From assembly GCA_963731585.1 (NCBI GenBank), contig CAVSWC010000010.1, positions 1 to 64,000 on the forward strand: DNA of 64,000 bases. The letters are read 5' to 3'. The notes below the pieces were generated by a model. It was not told the DNA's origin, made no database searches, and worked only from the letters and a program-made list of their open reading frames with translations. Of this stretch, positions 24,669 through 35,876 are shown in pieces. The position numbers were made by a program, and so were the translations under genes. The DNA is from CANKHA01 sp963731585. Its GTDB lineage: Bacteria > Pseudomonadota > Alphaproteobacteria > Rhizobiales > Xanthobacteraceae. Every line of letters begins with the position of its first letter. Position 1 is the stretch's first letter.

Positions 24669-25751
24669 ATGCGCGCGCTGACGGTGCTGCCAGGCGTGGC
24701 GAATTCGCTGCGGCTTGACGAGGTGCCGGAACCGCCGCTGTCGGAAGGCTCGATCCTGGCACGCGCCGTCGCCCTGGGCGTTTGTGGCACCGACCGTGAG
24801 ATCATCGCAGGAGAATATGGAGCTGCTCCCGCGGGGCAGGAACGGCTTATCCTTGGCCACGAGTCTCTCGGGCGAGTGGAGCAGGCGCCGCGGAACAGCG
24901 GCTTCGCCCCCGGAGATTTGATCGTCGGCTTCGTGCGCCATCCCGACCCCGTCCCATGCCCGGCCTGCGCGGCGGGCGAATGGGACATGTGCCGGAATGG
25001 CGAATATACCGAGCACGGTATCAAGGCGCGCAACGGCTTCGGCGCCGAGTTATTCCGCATCGATCCGGAATTCGCGATCAAGGTCGATCCCGGCCTGGAC
25101 ATGTTAGGTGTATTGATAGAGCCGACCAGCGTGGCCGCCAAGGCATGGGATCACATTGAAGCCGTCGGCCGGCGGTCACGTTCATGGCGTCCGAAAGCTG
25201 TTCTTGTCACGGGTGCGGGCCCCATCGGGTTGCTCGCGGCGCTGATTGGGGTGCAGCGGGGGCTGGAAGTTCATCTTCTGGACCGCAATGCTACGGGCCC
25301 CAAGCCAGAGCTCGCGCACAGCCTAGGCGCTAAATATCACAGCAGCGACATTGGCGCGCTCGATCTGCAACCGGATATCATGATCGAGTGCACCGGCGCC
25401 GTTCCGGTGATCACCGGAGCGCTTCGGCGCATTGCGCCGAGTGGTGTCATTTGTCTGGCCGGGGTTACCGCGGCCGGGCGTATGGCCGAAATCGACATCG
25501 GCGCGTTCAACCGCACCATGGTACTGAATAATCAGGTCGTCTTCGGCAGTGTCAACGCCAATCGACGGCATTATGAAGAAGCCGCGCTGGCGCTCTGCAC
25601 GGCCGACAAGGACTGGCTGCGCCGGCTCATCACCCGACGGGTACCGCTCGAGCGCTGGCAGGAAGCGCTCGAACGCCGCCGCGGCGACATCAAGGTCATC
25701 GATCGACTTCGCAGCCTGACATGGCCGAACGCATCGAGGATTACGCCTTGA
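24669..25751 (+). CDS. Zinc-dependent glucose 1-dehydrogenase-like MDR enzyme
   Basis: 360 residues. Catalytic zinc ligands are Cys39 (ALGVCGTDRE) and His64-Glu65 (LILGHESLG). The structural lobe CPACAAGEWDMC (Cys97, 100, 108) is followed by NGEYTEHGIKARNGFGAE, a layout typical of glucose dehydrogenases that oxidise glucose to gluconolactone. The Rossmann motif GAGPIGLLAAL lies near residue 178. The last 31 nt overlap the start of the GH15 gene, so hydrolysis of a glucoside and oxidation of the glucose released may be coupled. Substrate is inferred from the family. Confidence 0.85.
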   Translation: MRALTVLPGVANSLRLDEVPEPPLSEGSILARAVALGVCGTDREIIAGEYGAAPAGQERLILGHESLGRVEQAPRNSGFAPGDLIVGFVRHPDPVPCPACAAGEWDMCRNGEYTEHGIKARNGFGAELFRIDPEFAIKVDPGLDMLGVLIEPTSVAAKAWDHIEAVGRRSRSWRPKAVLVTGAGPIGLLAALIGVQRGLEVHLLDRNATGPKPELAHSLGAKYHSSDIGALDLQPDIMIECTGAVPVITGALRRIAPSGVICLAGVTAAGRMAEIDIGAFNRTMVLNNQVVFGSVNANRRHYEEAALALCTADKDWLRRLITRRVPLERWQEALERRRGDIKVIDRLRSLTWPNASRITP

Positions 25752-27576
25752 TCGGCGACTGCGAGACCGCGGCGCTGGTGTCGCGCAGCGGCTCCATCGA
25801 CTGGCTGTGCTGGCCGCGCTTCGATTCCGATGCCTGTTTCGCGGCGCTGCTCGGCACGCGCGACCATGGACGCTGGCTGATCGCGCCCGCGCGAGGCGTC
25901 TGCGCGCATCACGCGGCGCTACCGCGGCGACACGCTCATCCTGGAAACGACGTTTCGAAACCGAACGAGGGCGCGGTCACGCTCATCGATTTCATGCCGC
26001 TGCGCGATGGCCATTCCGACGTCGTCCGGCTCGTCGTCGGCGAGCGCGGCAAGCGTCGCGATGCGGACCGAGCTGGTGATCTCGGTTCGGCTACGGCGCG
26101 ATCGTGCCTTGGGTAACGCGGCTCCCGGACGGCGGCATTCGCGCCATCGCCGGCCCCGACATGGTCCTGCTCTGCACATCGGTCGACACTGCATGGCGAG
26201 AACCTCACCACCGTCGGCGAGTTCACCGTCAGCGCCGGGGAGACGGTGTCCGTTCGTGCTCACCTACGCGCCTTCGCACCTGCCGGCGCCCGAGCCGGTC
26301 GATCCGCAAGCGGCGCTTGCGGCAACACGGAAAAATTCTGGACCGAATGGACAGCGCAAATGCCGCGGCCGAGGAGCCATGCCCGCGAGTCGGTGGTGCG
26401 CTCGCTGGTCACGCTGAAGGCGCTCACTTACGCGCCGACCGGCGGCATCGTGGCGGCGCCGACCACGTCCTTGCCGGAGCAGCTCGGCGGGACGCGCAAT
26501 TGGGACTACCGCTTCTGCTGGCTGCGCGACGCCACGCTGACGCTGCTGGCGCTGATGAACGCCGGCTATTACGAGGAGGCGCATGCCTGGCGCGAATGGC
26601 TGCTGCGCGCGGTGGCGGGCAGTCCCGAGCAGATGCAGATCATGTACGGCATCGCGGGCGAGCGGCGACTGACCGAATGGGAGGTGCCCTGGTTGCCGGG
26701 TTACGAGGGCTCCCCGCCGGTGCGCATCGGCAATGCCGCGCATCGCCAGCTGCAGCTCGATGTCTATGGCGAGGTGATGGACGCGCTGCATCAGGCGCGG
26801 CTGCGGCGGGCTCGCGGCAGCGAGATCCGGTTGGGACTTGCAGCTCGCCTTGCTGCGCACGTCTGGAGGACGCATCTGGCACGAGCCGGACGAAGGCATC
26901 TGGGAAGTGCGCGGGCCGCGCCGGCATTTCACCTATTCCAAGGTCATGGCCTGGGTGGCGTTCGATCGCGCGATCAAGAGCGCGGAGGAATTCGAGCTGC
27001 ACGGACCGCGCGAGCGCTGGCGCCAATCTGCGCGACGAGATTCACGCCGAGGTGTGCCAGCGCGGCTTCGACGCGGAGCTCGGCAGCTTCGTGCAGTGCC
27101 TACGGCGGCAAGCAGCTCGACGCCAGCCTGCTGCTGCTTGCCGGAGGTCGGATTTCCTGCCGCCGCACGATCCGCGCATCCGCGGCACCGTCGAGGCGAT
27201 CGAACGCGCATCTGATGGTCGACGGCTTCGTCCTGCGCTACGATACCGGCCGCACCGATGACGGCTTGCCGCCGGGCGAGGGCGCGTTTCTCGCCTGCAG
27301 CTTCTGGCTGGTCGATGCCTACATCCTGTGGGACGGCATCGACGGATGCGCGCGCGCTGTTCGAGCGCCTGCTGCGGCTTGCGCAACGACGTCGGACTGC
27401 TGAGCGAGGAATACGATCCTCGCGGTGGGCAGGTTGGTCGGGAATTTCCCGCAGGCCTTTTCGCACGTCGCGCTGGTCAACAGCGCCTTCAACCTCACGC
27501 CGGGGTCGACAAGCCGGTCGAGCAGCGGGCGGAGCAGACGCCCGCGCCTGGGCCCGGGGGCCGACGTCAGTCTTGA
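25721..27576 (+). CDS. Glycoside hydrolase family 15 protein (glucoamylase/trehalase type; many frameshifts)
   Basis: The N-terminus is clear: RIEDYALIGDCETAALVSRSGSIDWLCWPRFDS. Across several frames follow VTLIDFMPLRDGHSDVVRLV, GTRNWDYRFCWLRDATLTLLAL, EPDEGIWEVRG with the likely general-acid Glu, GLLSEEYDP with the likely base Glu, and FPQAFSHVALVNSAFNLT near the end. This is a GH15 enzyme; some alphaproteobacterial members are trehalases and others glucoamylases. About eight frame breaks occur but total length (about 618 codons) is normal. It overlaps the glucose dehydrogenase at its start and the convergent otsA by 10 nt at its end. Confidence 0.88.
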
Positions 27577-29057
27577 AGCGAAGGCGCCTGAGCGTACGCC
27601 ACCTCGGCACGTCGTGCGGGCGCGTCAGGGTCGTCGATGAAACGCTCGCCCCAATATTTGACATCGTTGGCCAGCAACACCTGGAACATTTCATCGTGTC
27701 GGGTCCGGCGCTCTTCGAGCGGCATCGACAAGCGCGCGCGCGATGGCGGCGCCGACGGCCTCGGTGTCGTAGGGATTGACGAGCAGCGCGGCGTCGAGCT
27801 CGCAGGCCGCGCCCGCGAAGCGCGACAGGATGAGAACGCCCGGATCTTTCTCGTCCTGTGCCGCGACATATTCCTTCGCCACCAGATTCATGCCGTCGCG
27901 CAGCGGCGTCACCAGCGCGGCGCGCGCCGAGCGGTAGAGACCTGCGAGCGCCGTGCGGCTATGCGCGCGGTTGACGTAACGGATCGGCGTCCATGCGGCT
28001 TCGCCAAAAGCGCCATTGATGCGTCCGGCTGCTTCGCTGATCTGCCGCTCCATGTCCTCATATTCCTGGATGGCAGAGCGGCTTTTGGGCGTGATCTGCA
28101 AATAGGTCACCTTTCCCCGCGAATCGGGGTAGGTGGCGAGAAAGTCGCTCGAACGCATCCATCCGCAGCCGCAGCCCTTTGGAATAATCCAGCCGGTCGA
28201 CGCCGATGATCATGTCGCGGCCGGCGAGGCTTGCGACTGTCTGGGTCACGAACGAGGAGACGCACCGAACGCTGCGCCAGCCGGTTGAACTCCACCGTCT
28301 CGATGCCGATCGGGAAGGCCCCAATCCGCATGACGCGCTCGCCAGCCTGGAAGGTGTCGGCATCGCGGCGCGGGATCAGGCATTCCTTGCTCAGATAGCG
28401 CGCCAAATTGGCGGCGTCGTTCTCGGTCTGGAAGCCCACCAGGTCGTAATGGATCAAGTCCGGAATCAGCCGATCGTGGTTCGGCAGCGCGGTGAGGATT
28501 TCCGGCGGCGGGAAGGGAACATGCAGGAAGAAGCCGATCTTGTTGCGATGACCGCGCTCCCGCAACGTCTTGGCGAAGGGGATCAGATGATAGTCGTGCA
28601 CCCAAACCACGTCGTCCGGTCGCAGAATTTTGTCCAACTCGTCGGCGAAATGCACGTTCACCCGCAGGTAGCCGCCCAGATCGCGGCGGGAGAATTCCGC
28701 AAGGTCGAGCCGATAATGCAGGATCGGCCACAGCATCCGATTGGCGAAACCGTTGTAATATTCCTGGTAGTCATCATCGACGAGGTCGGTGACCACGTAG
28801 GAGATATCGCCATGCTCCACCGTGCGGGTCTGCTTTTCTGCGGCGCTCGCAGCGATGCCGCCGCTCCAGCCGAACCAGAGGCCGGCATTGTTTTTCAACA
28901 CTGAGCGGAGGGCGACCGCGAGGCCTCCCGCCTGGCTCTTACCGTCGCGCGTCGGAACCGCGACGCGGTTGGACACCACTACGAGGCGGCGCCAATAACT
29001 ATCCTCCCGGTTGTCTTCCCTCGGGCCGTGCTGCCCCGTCTTTGGCGATGTGCTCAA
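27567..29057 (-). CDS. otsA: Trehalose-6-phosphate synthase (OtsA, copy 2; frameshifted 3' half)
   Basis: GT20 enzyme, about 496 codons. The 5' two thirds are clean: RLVVVSNRVAVPTRDGKSQAGG, VWVHDYHLIPFAKTLRERG, GFFLHVPFPPPEIL. Frame breaks near 28250, 28150 and 27740 split GRDMIIGVDRLDYSKGLRLR, TPLRDGMNLVAKEYVAAQ and the C-terminus. It overlaps the 3' end of otsB, so otsB-otsA form an operon. It resembles canonical proteobacterial OtsA more than copy 1 does. No EcfG box was seen upstream of otsB, so the two synthases may be controlled differently. Confidence 0.92.
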
Positions 29058-29769
29058 GCCAACGCCGCACGTCGCTCGGCGCTTCGAAACGCTGCGCCAC
29101 GCCCGGCACCGTGCGTCCGACCGAGATTGCCATGCCGTCGAATTCCGGCATTACCGCGAAAGCTGCTTCGTCGGTCACGTCGTCACCGACAAAGATGGGC
29201 TTGCGTCCGGCAAAGGGCGCATGCGCCATGAGGTCGCGCAAGGCAGTGCCTTTGTTAAAGCCGCTTTTCTTGATTTCGATTACCGCCTTGCCGGGCAGGA
29301 TCTCCACCGCGCCCTCCGGCAGCTCGCCGCAAATCGCAGTGACGGCGTCCTCGATGGCGCGTTTCTTGTCCGGTGCGAGACGGTAGTGCAATGCGACCGA
29401 ATAACCCTTGTCCTCCATGATGATGCCTTCGCCGACCTTCGCGACCTCGATCAGGCGGGAACGTGTTTTCCTGTCCAGGAAGCGCGAGGAGGTGCCGTTG
29501 GCCTTGCTGGTCGGGGAGACTCGAACCTCGGCGCCATGTCCACCTACCGCCGAAAGCTTAAGCGGCGCGAAGATCAGATCGATGTCGCTCAACGAACGCC
29601 CGCTCACCAGCGCGAGCGCGCCATTGGTACGCTCCTGCAGCTTGGCCAGGGTCCTGCGCAGCGACGAGGGAACGCGCACATCGTACGGCGTCAACGCGAT
29701 GTCGAGCAAGGTGCCGTCAATGTCGAGGAGGAAAGCGACTTGGCTTGGATCGATGGTATCAAGTTTCAC
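28999..29769 (-). CDS. otsB: Trehalose-6-phosphate phosphatase
   Basis: HAD-family phosphatase of 256 residues. Motif I is FLLDIDGTLLDIA (Asp nucleophile), motif II is LVSGRSLSDID, and motif IV is FVGDDVTDEAAF. It removes phosphate from trehalose-6-phosphate made by the adjacent otsA. The start is GTG 29769, with AGGATAG upstream. Its 3' end overlaps otsA. It is the only otsB in the window, so it must serve both OtsA enzymes unless another copy exists elsewhere. Confidence 0.94.
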   Translation of the reverse strand: MKLDTIDPSQVAFLLDIDGTLLDIALTPYDVRVPSSLRRTLAKLQERTNGALALVSGRSLSDIDLIFAPLKLSAVGGHGAEVRVSPTSKANGTSSRFLDRKTRSRLIEVAKVGEGIIMEDKGYSVALHYRLAPDKKRAIEDAVTAICGELPEGAVEILPGKAVIEIKKSGFNKGTALRDLMAHAPFAGRKPIFVGDDVTDEAAFAVMPEFDGMAISVGRTVPGVAQRFEAPSDVRRWLEHIAKDGAARPEGRQPGG

Positions 29770-29950
29770 GAGCTATCCTGAAATAAAATCGCCGCGCCGG
29801 GCCGCGCTGGGAGCCTATGAAGCGAAGGAACTTTGTACATATCCTATCAGAAATAAAGGCATTACGCCATCAGGGCTCGCGCGCGCGTGCCGCTAGCCGA
29901 ATGACGGAAAAATAGCCGAAGCCCGCCACCTATCGCTCGCAGCTTAGCCG

Positions 29951-32912
29951 TTAGTCTTCAAGCAGGCTTTGTCGCGCGGTTCGGGCGAACACCCATCGGC
30001 CGAAGGCAACCCCGATGCCAATCACCGCCAGGAGCAATATGCCGCCGATGACCGCCGTCTGTTGCGACAGGGCGAGGTGGGTCGGCAGATAGTTCAGCAC
30101 CGTCTGCAATTGCCGAAGATCCCACACGAGTTTGGTGATGCCAAAACCTCCGGCGATCGCCATCAATGCGCCAATGACGAGACCGACAACCGACGGCCCG
30201 ATGATGTTGGGCATGAAGAAGCGCACGACCGCAAGCGGGCCCGCCCCGCGGATGCGCAATAGCGCCAACGTGCGCCGGTCTTCGACGTAGTTGGCGTAGG
30301 CCACCGCGAAGATGCCGATCAGCGCCAGTAGCAGCCCGCCGAGCAGATAGATCTGCACGTTCTGCCGGGCGAGTAAGATGTACATGTCGCTGCCGAGGCG
30401 TGCGACCTCGGTCTTGAGGTCGCGAACGTCGAGCGGCTTGATGTCGATGTTTTCAGAACGCGTTCTTGGAATTCACCGGCGACGCCGTTGCCCGAGGCGG
30501 TGATGGTGAGCACGACGCGCGGGATCAGCACATCGAGGTCTGCAAAGGACTGGTTTCTGGCGTCGCCGATCAGATAGGGGCTGTTGGTGAACAGGTGATT
30601 GAGATAGTCGACGCGCGCGCTGATGAAGCCTTCGCGTTCGTTCACCGTGCGCAGCGGAACGCCCGGCAGGAAATGCACCGCGCCGCCGAACGGCACGCGC
30701 TCGAGCGCTGCCGCCGTGGTGCGGCCCGACCGGCATCGGCTGGTCGAGGGACTTCTTGTAGAACGTGCCGACCGAGGTCGAACTCGAGCACCTTGCCTTC
30801 GCCAAGGCGATGTATGAGCGCAGAAAATGAGTCGAGCTGGCCCAGCTCCGGCTCGTGATAGACCGACCGCAGGTACCGGTCCGGCTCTGCGATCAGGTAG
30901 ATCGGCAGGCCGCTGAAGCCGCGGTCCGGCATGTAGAGGCCTTCGACCAGGCCCTCGACCATATAGGTGGCGTGCCGTACCTCCGGCAATTCTCCGAGCT
31001 TGGCCACCAGCGGATCGAGCCTTTGCTGCAAGCTTGCGAGACGCTCGCTCAGATCGCCCTTGGCCTGCGCCTCAGCCGGCATCAGATCGAGTGCGTTGAG
31101 CGTCACCTGCAGATGGCCGCCGAGCTGCACGCGGGCGCCGCGCTCGGTCTTGTTGTCGAACACCGCGATCATCACGGTCGGATAGAGCGCCAGGCTTGTC
31201 ATCAGCGCCACGATCAGCAGGAAGCTCGCGGCCCGGTGCCGCCGGGTCGTCATGTGACGAAGCGACGCCTCCTTGCAGCGGCCCGGCCATCAGCCAGGTG
31301 GCCGGCTGCATGATCGCCGACATCAGCCGTTCGGAGGAGGCAAGAAGCGAGACGAGGCCGTAGATGAAAAGCGGGAAGGCGACAAAGTCGAGCGCACGGT
31401 CGACATCCGCTACCCAGGGCTCGCTGCTGATGTCGGCGAGCGACCAGTCCGCGATCCAACCGATCACTTTCAGCCCGCCCAATAGCGAACGCAAGCCACT
31501 GCAATGGGCCCGCTCGGACCTGCGTCGAGCCAGTCTGGGAAACAGACGTACGGCGCAAGGCGTCGAGCGGCGATACGCGCATGGCCTCCGCGATGAAGCC
31601 GCGCCCGGTCAGCAGCGCGATCGCAAGACCCACCACCAGGAACAGTCCGAGGTAGAGCGGCTCCTGGATCTTGGGGATGAGATCGAGTGGCGGGATTCCG
31701 CCGAAATAGATCAGCAGCGGCAGGATCGTGCCGAGTACGGCGCCTGCGCATGCCGCCGATCAGGCCACCGATACCGATCGCGAGCAGCAGCGTTCGGCCG
31801 ATGAGCCCGCCGGAGACGCCGCGCAGACGCAACAGGCCGAGCTTGCGGCGCTCGTTGAGCAGCAGCAGGTTCGACAGGTTGGCCAGCAGGATGCCGGCCA
31901 TCAGCAGCAGCGGAAGCGACACCAGAAGGCTGATCAGCGCGATCCGTTTGGCGATATCGTTCATGCGCATGAACATCGCGCCGAGATTGTGATCGACCGC
32001 GGCGCTGGCGGTGATTTCCTGCACCTCGTCGGTCATCCGGCTTCCCGTACGTAATGATCCGTTGCAGCGAGCCTTCGATGTCCCATCCGGAAACGAGGGT
32101 TGCCCGGTCGAGCTTTGCGAGATGGATGATCTCGGGAAAGTATTCGCCAGGACTGCCGTGGATGTCGGCGTGACCATGGTCGTGCATGAAGCCGCGCGAC
32201 ACCGCGTCGAAATTGAGGATCAGTTTCGGATCCCATGAACCGACAAGGATCATGCCGAGTTCGGGCACCAGCGTCGGCGAGCTTGTCTTCTCCAGGAACC
32301 AGCGATTGATCTCGGTCGCATCGATCCGGATGACCCGTTGAATTGATGCCGAGACGGCAATGATCCCGAGGGGATGTTTGTGAGCATGGCTATAGTCATG
32401 ATCGTGGTCGGCTTCGGCATGATCGTGGCCGGCTTCGGCATGCTCCTCGCGCGGCTTGACGACCAGCTCGAAGCGCTTGCGGTTCTGCAGACGCAGCAAG
32501 GCGTCGCCCATCTGGTTTTCGAGCCGACCAGGACCAGCGCGACGCCATCGCCGCTCGGGCGGAGATCGGGGGGAAGCAGATTCGGATCGGTGGCCGTGAG
32601 CAGCGAGAGCCACGGCGAGCGCAGCTGCTGGCCGTCGATCACCGATGAGACGGCGTAAGGCGGGATTGTGCGCAGGAAGTAGAGGCGCTCAGCTGCCGCG
32701 ACGCCCGAAACAGCCGCTATCGAACCACTCAAGCTGTCGGCGAGCGGCACCTCGGCGGTCTGGTAGACCGACAGGTCCCAGGGCAGCCGCTCGACCTGGT
32801 CGGCGACGTAGCGCTGCATCGCATAGCGCGACGTGACGGTGACGGCCGCGAGCAGGAACACGACGAGAAAGGTGACGAGGCCGAATGACAGAAATACCCG
32901 CCGCCCGATCAT
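29951..32912 (-). CDS. FtsX-type ABC transporter permease with a His-rich periplasmic segment (frameshifted)
   Basis: One long membrane protein of about 985 codons, read across several frames. It starts MIGRRVFLSFGLVTFLVVFLLA with an N-terminal membrane segment, then a large periplasmic domain carrying EEHAEAGHDHAEADHDHD and SHAHKH (32370-32460), a likely metal-binding stretch. A FtsX core follows (MNDIAKRIALISLLVSLPLLLMAG, NERRKLGLLRLRGVSGG, MRVSPLDALR), a second periplasmic domain, and three C-terminal segments (LLGGLLLALIGIFAVAY, GLVIGALMAIAGG, GGILLLAVIGIGVAF). It follows the ATPase gene by about 75 nt. Such systems move lipids, lipoproteins or peptides, or act mechanically; the substrate is unknown. 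Confidence 0.8.
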
Positions 32913-32987
32913 CCTGAACAGCAGCGCTTATGATCGATCCCGTTGCGGGCACGCTCGTTTCTCCACTCAATCAAAAGGGAAAGGCGG

Positions 32988-33694
32988 TCAGGCAGCCTGC
33001 TCGATGGCGCCGTCGCGCATGTGGAAGACGCGCGGGAAATCGCTCGACGACCTTGGGATCGTGCGAGGCGACGATGACGGTCTTGCCGCGCGATTTCGCC
33101 AGATCATACGAGCAGATCGGAGATGATCCTGGCGTTGGTGCTGTCGAGATTGCCGGTCGGCTCGTCGGCGAGGATGATCGGCGGATCGTTGACCAGCGCC
33201 AGGCATACGGCGACGCGCTGCTGCTCGCCGCCGGACAGCTCTTCCGGCCGCTTGAAGCCCTTCTCCTTCAGGCCGACGGTTTCGAGCAGCGCCTCGGCCC
33301 GCGCCCGGCGCTCGTCCGCCGGTGCCCCGGCGATCAGCATTGGCAGCTCGAGATTCTCGACGGCCGACAGGCTCGGGATCAGATTGAAGAACTGGAACAC
33401 GAAGCCGACCTTGCGCAGACGATATTGCTCGAGCTGCCGCTCGGTCATCGCTGCGACGTTTTCGCCGTTGACCCAGATGTCGCCGCCGCTCGGCCGGTCC
33501 ATGCCGCCGAGCAGGTTGAGGATGGTCGTCTTGCCGCAGCCGGACGGGCCCATCAGCGCGACCGCTTCGCCGGCATGAACCTCCCATGACAGATCCTCGA
33601 GCGCCGTGATGCGCGCAGCCGCGGTCTGGTAGATCTTCGAGACCTTGTCGAGCCGCGCCGACGCCTTCGTTTTGCTGTCGCCGTTTCCTGTCAT
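32988..33694 (-). CDS. ABC transporter ATP-binding protein (MacB/LolD type; one frameshift)
   Basis: About 235 residues starting ATG 33694 (MTGNGDSKTKASARLDKV). Walker A is GPSGCGKTT, the Q-loop region FVFQFFNLIPSLSAVENLELP is typical of the LolD/MacB/FtsE group, the signature is LSGGEQQR, and Walker B is PPIILADEPTGNLDS. A frame break near 33100 separates the His switch and the C-terminus FPRVFHMRDGAIEQAA, which ends at 32988. It partners the downstream FtsX-type permease. Position in the operon: second, after the exported M29-like protein. Confidence 0.92.
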
Positions 33695-33755
33695 TTCCCC
33701 CCATCGTTTCCCTGCGCCAATGCCGCCGGCGCTTTTGGCGAAAACACTGCCCGCT

Positions 33756-35571
33756 TTACGGCTTGAAGTATTGGTAGGTTCCCTGCTCGATGCTCTCCGC
33801 CCACTTCGTCCAATAGGCGCCAGGGTTGCGGGCGTAATCGTCGTAGCTGCCGGGCGCGTTGACGCCGGGGATGGCGCTGATGTAGTCGCGCCGCAGGATG
33901 GTCGACGGGTTGCCGTAGCGCGACGCGAGCGCCCGCACATAGACGTCGTCGAGCGCCGTCAGGCCGCCGTGCTCGACCAGCGTCACCCACTGGTCGAGAT
34001 CGCGGATCCGCACCTGGAAGGTGGGCAGCATGTTGTGGTTGTGCATCGAGTGGCCGCGCGGCAGCGTGTGCTGTTCGGAAAACGCGACCGTCTCCGGCGC
34101 CCAGTCGCCCGGCTTTTCGGGGCCCATCGAGACCTCCGCGCCGAACGCCCAGTGGACGACGCCGGCGACGTTGCGCTCCGACAGGTTGTTGCCTTCCAGC
34201 ACTTCGGCGGGATGCTTGAAGTATTTCGGATTGGTGCCCATGCCGGCTTCGTAGAGCCACCAGTAGCCCGGCTTCTTCTGGTGCGGCCAGGTCAACTCCT
34301 TGGTGCCGGGATAATTCTGCAGAAGCCGCATGCCCTCGCCGTAGAGGCCGCCGCCCTGAACGTCGCTGATCAGGCCCTTGCTTACCTCGATCTCGATCCG
34401 CGGGTGCGTCGCCGCGTGGCTCGTGGTCGAGGCGATGATGCCGGTGACCTCGGGCTGCACCGGTGCGACGTAGGATTTTGACAAGCGCCGGATATTCGAT
34501 CAGCGAATAGGGAAAGCGGCCGGTCGCCTGCGCCGGGAACATGTAGAGATGCCCCTGCTGGTAGACGCCCTCCGCCCAGCGCTTGGCCTCATCCTCACTG
34601 ACGTCGTAGCCGAAGGCGGTGCCTTCCGGATCGGTGACCTCGACCCGGTCGACGAAAGCGAGCGGCTCGATCGTCTTGGTCTCGACCAGCCGCCAGACGT
34701 CCGCGGGAAAGGCCGGCACCTGGCTCATCAGATCGTAGAGGTCGAGATAGGTGTAGTTGCCGAGATATTTGTCGGCGTGCTGTTCGAGCAGCCTGCGGGT
34801 GTTGCCTCGGCCGCCGCTGCGCCACACGATCCAGTCGATCTCCGGGTTCTTGTCGAGATAAGCGATCAGCGCCTTCGGCATCCGGGCCGTGTAGTCTTTT
34901 GCGAGCGCCGCGAGCCTTTCATCCGCAATTTTCGGCTCCGGCCAGGTGGCCGCGAAAAGTTCGGGATCTTTTTGCCTGACCCATTCGCGGCCCTTCTCGG
35001 GCTTCGGCATCAGGCCGGTGACGGTGAAGAAATACTCGAGCTCGCGCTGGCCGTCGCCGATGGTGGATTCCCGTAACGCCTCGCGAACCGCCAAGTAATC
35101 TTTCTCGGTGACGCCCAGGAGATCCCAGGTCGTTACGACGACGGCGTTCACGCCACGCTCTTTCATCGCGCGCGTGATTGCCTCCTGCACCATGAAATTG
35201 GGCTTCGGCTCACGGATCTCGCCGACCACGATGAGCACGGTCTTTCCCGGCAGCACGAGGCCAAGCGGCGTGCGTCCGCCGGTCTGGCGCACGGCGGCGC
35301 GCGCCTGCGGCATCAGCTCTTCGACGGAGTTCGCCTTTTTCAAATACGACGGGAAGGCTGGTGGCGGCACAGCGCGCGTCGTTCCCGGCCCGACCAGGCC
35401 CTGCTGTTTGCGCCGCGCCGCCATCTGATCCGGCGACCAGGGAGCGTAGATCGCCTTGCGCTGCTCGAGTGTCTGCGTTGGCTGCGCGATGGCTGGTTGC
35501 GCCAGCCCAGCTGTGAACAAGCCCAGTGCGAGAAAGCCGCATCCGCGGATAGCCAGGTTTCTCTTCGACAT
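33756..35571 (-). CDS. Exported M29-aminopeptidase-like protein (one frameshift)
   Basis: About 605 codons. A signal peptide is evident (GFLALGLFTAGLAQPAIAQ). An N-terminal alpha/beta part contains VLIVVGEIREPKPNFMVQEA and MKERGVNAVVVTTWD. After a frame break near 34480 comes VTGIIASTTSHAATHPRIEI, KGLISDVQGGG, EAGMGTNPKYF, AGVVHWAFGA and LPRGHSMHNHNMLPTFQVRI. The order of these blocks resembles the M29 aminopeptidase/dihydroxypyridine-dioxygenase-like fold (G-x-GTNP, H-x-AFG, His-rich metal site). I could not confirm this by search, so catalysis is uncertain. It is first in an operon with the ABC ATPase and FtsX-type permease, which suggests a joint envelope function. Confidence 0.55.
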
Positions 35572-35876
35572 CGCTCCCTCTCCGTAATTTTTGATAAGCT
35601 ACGCAGAAAGTGTCAGCAGTCGAGCGCGTAACCGGACCGACGGTTGATCGGCATCCGCGACGCAATCCAGGTCGAGGTTAGTTTAAGGTCTGTGGATTTG
35701 CCAGCGGGCTGCGCGGCGCTACGTCCCGCATGGCGACGACGCAAAAGAGAATTGCACGTAGACTTTTTTGGACTTCGGGAGTTTGGGTTCGCTCTGACGA
35801 CTTGAGGGAGTCTCGGCGACGGGACACAGGCGATGCCAGCAATTCTGTCATCCCGTGATCCGTTAAGACCGATGGC
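35572..35876. other. Intergenic region between the ABC operon and tRNA-Gln
   Basis: About 305 nt preceding the exported M29-like gene. It should hold that operon's promoter. I see no gene, no EcfG box and no strong hairpin here. Confidence 0.45.

Noticed and set aside
29827..29852. GGAAC box downstream of the otsB start region on the plus strand
   Set aside because: No CGTT-like element at 16-17 nt and no gene downstream on that strand.
33691..34480. Long alternative frame continuing the exported protein to 33691
   Set aside because: After about 34480 this frame is Arg/Pro/Gly-rich noise, while the other frame carries conserved motifs to the stop at 33756; the break is a frameshift.
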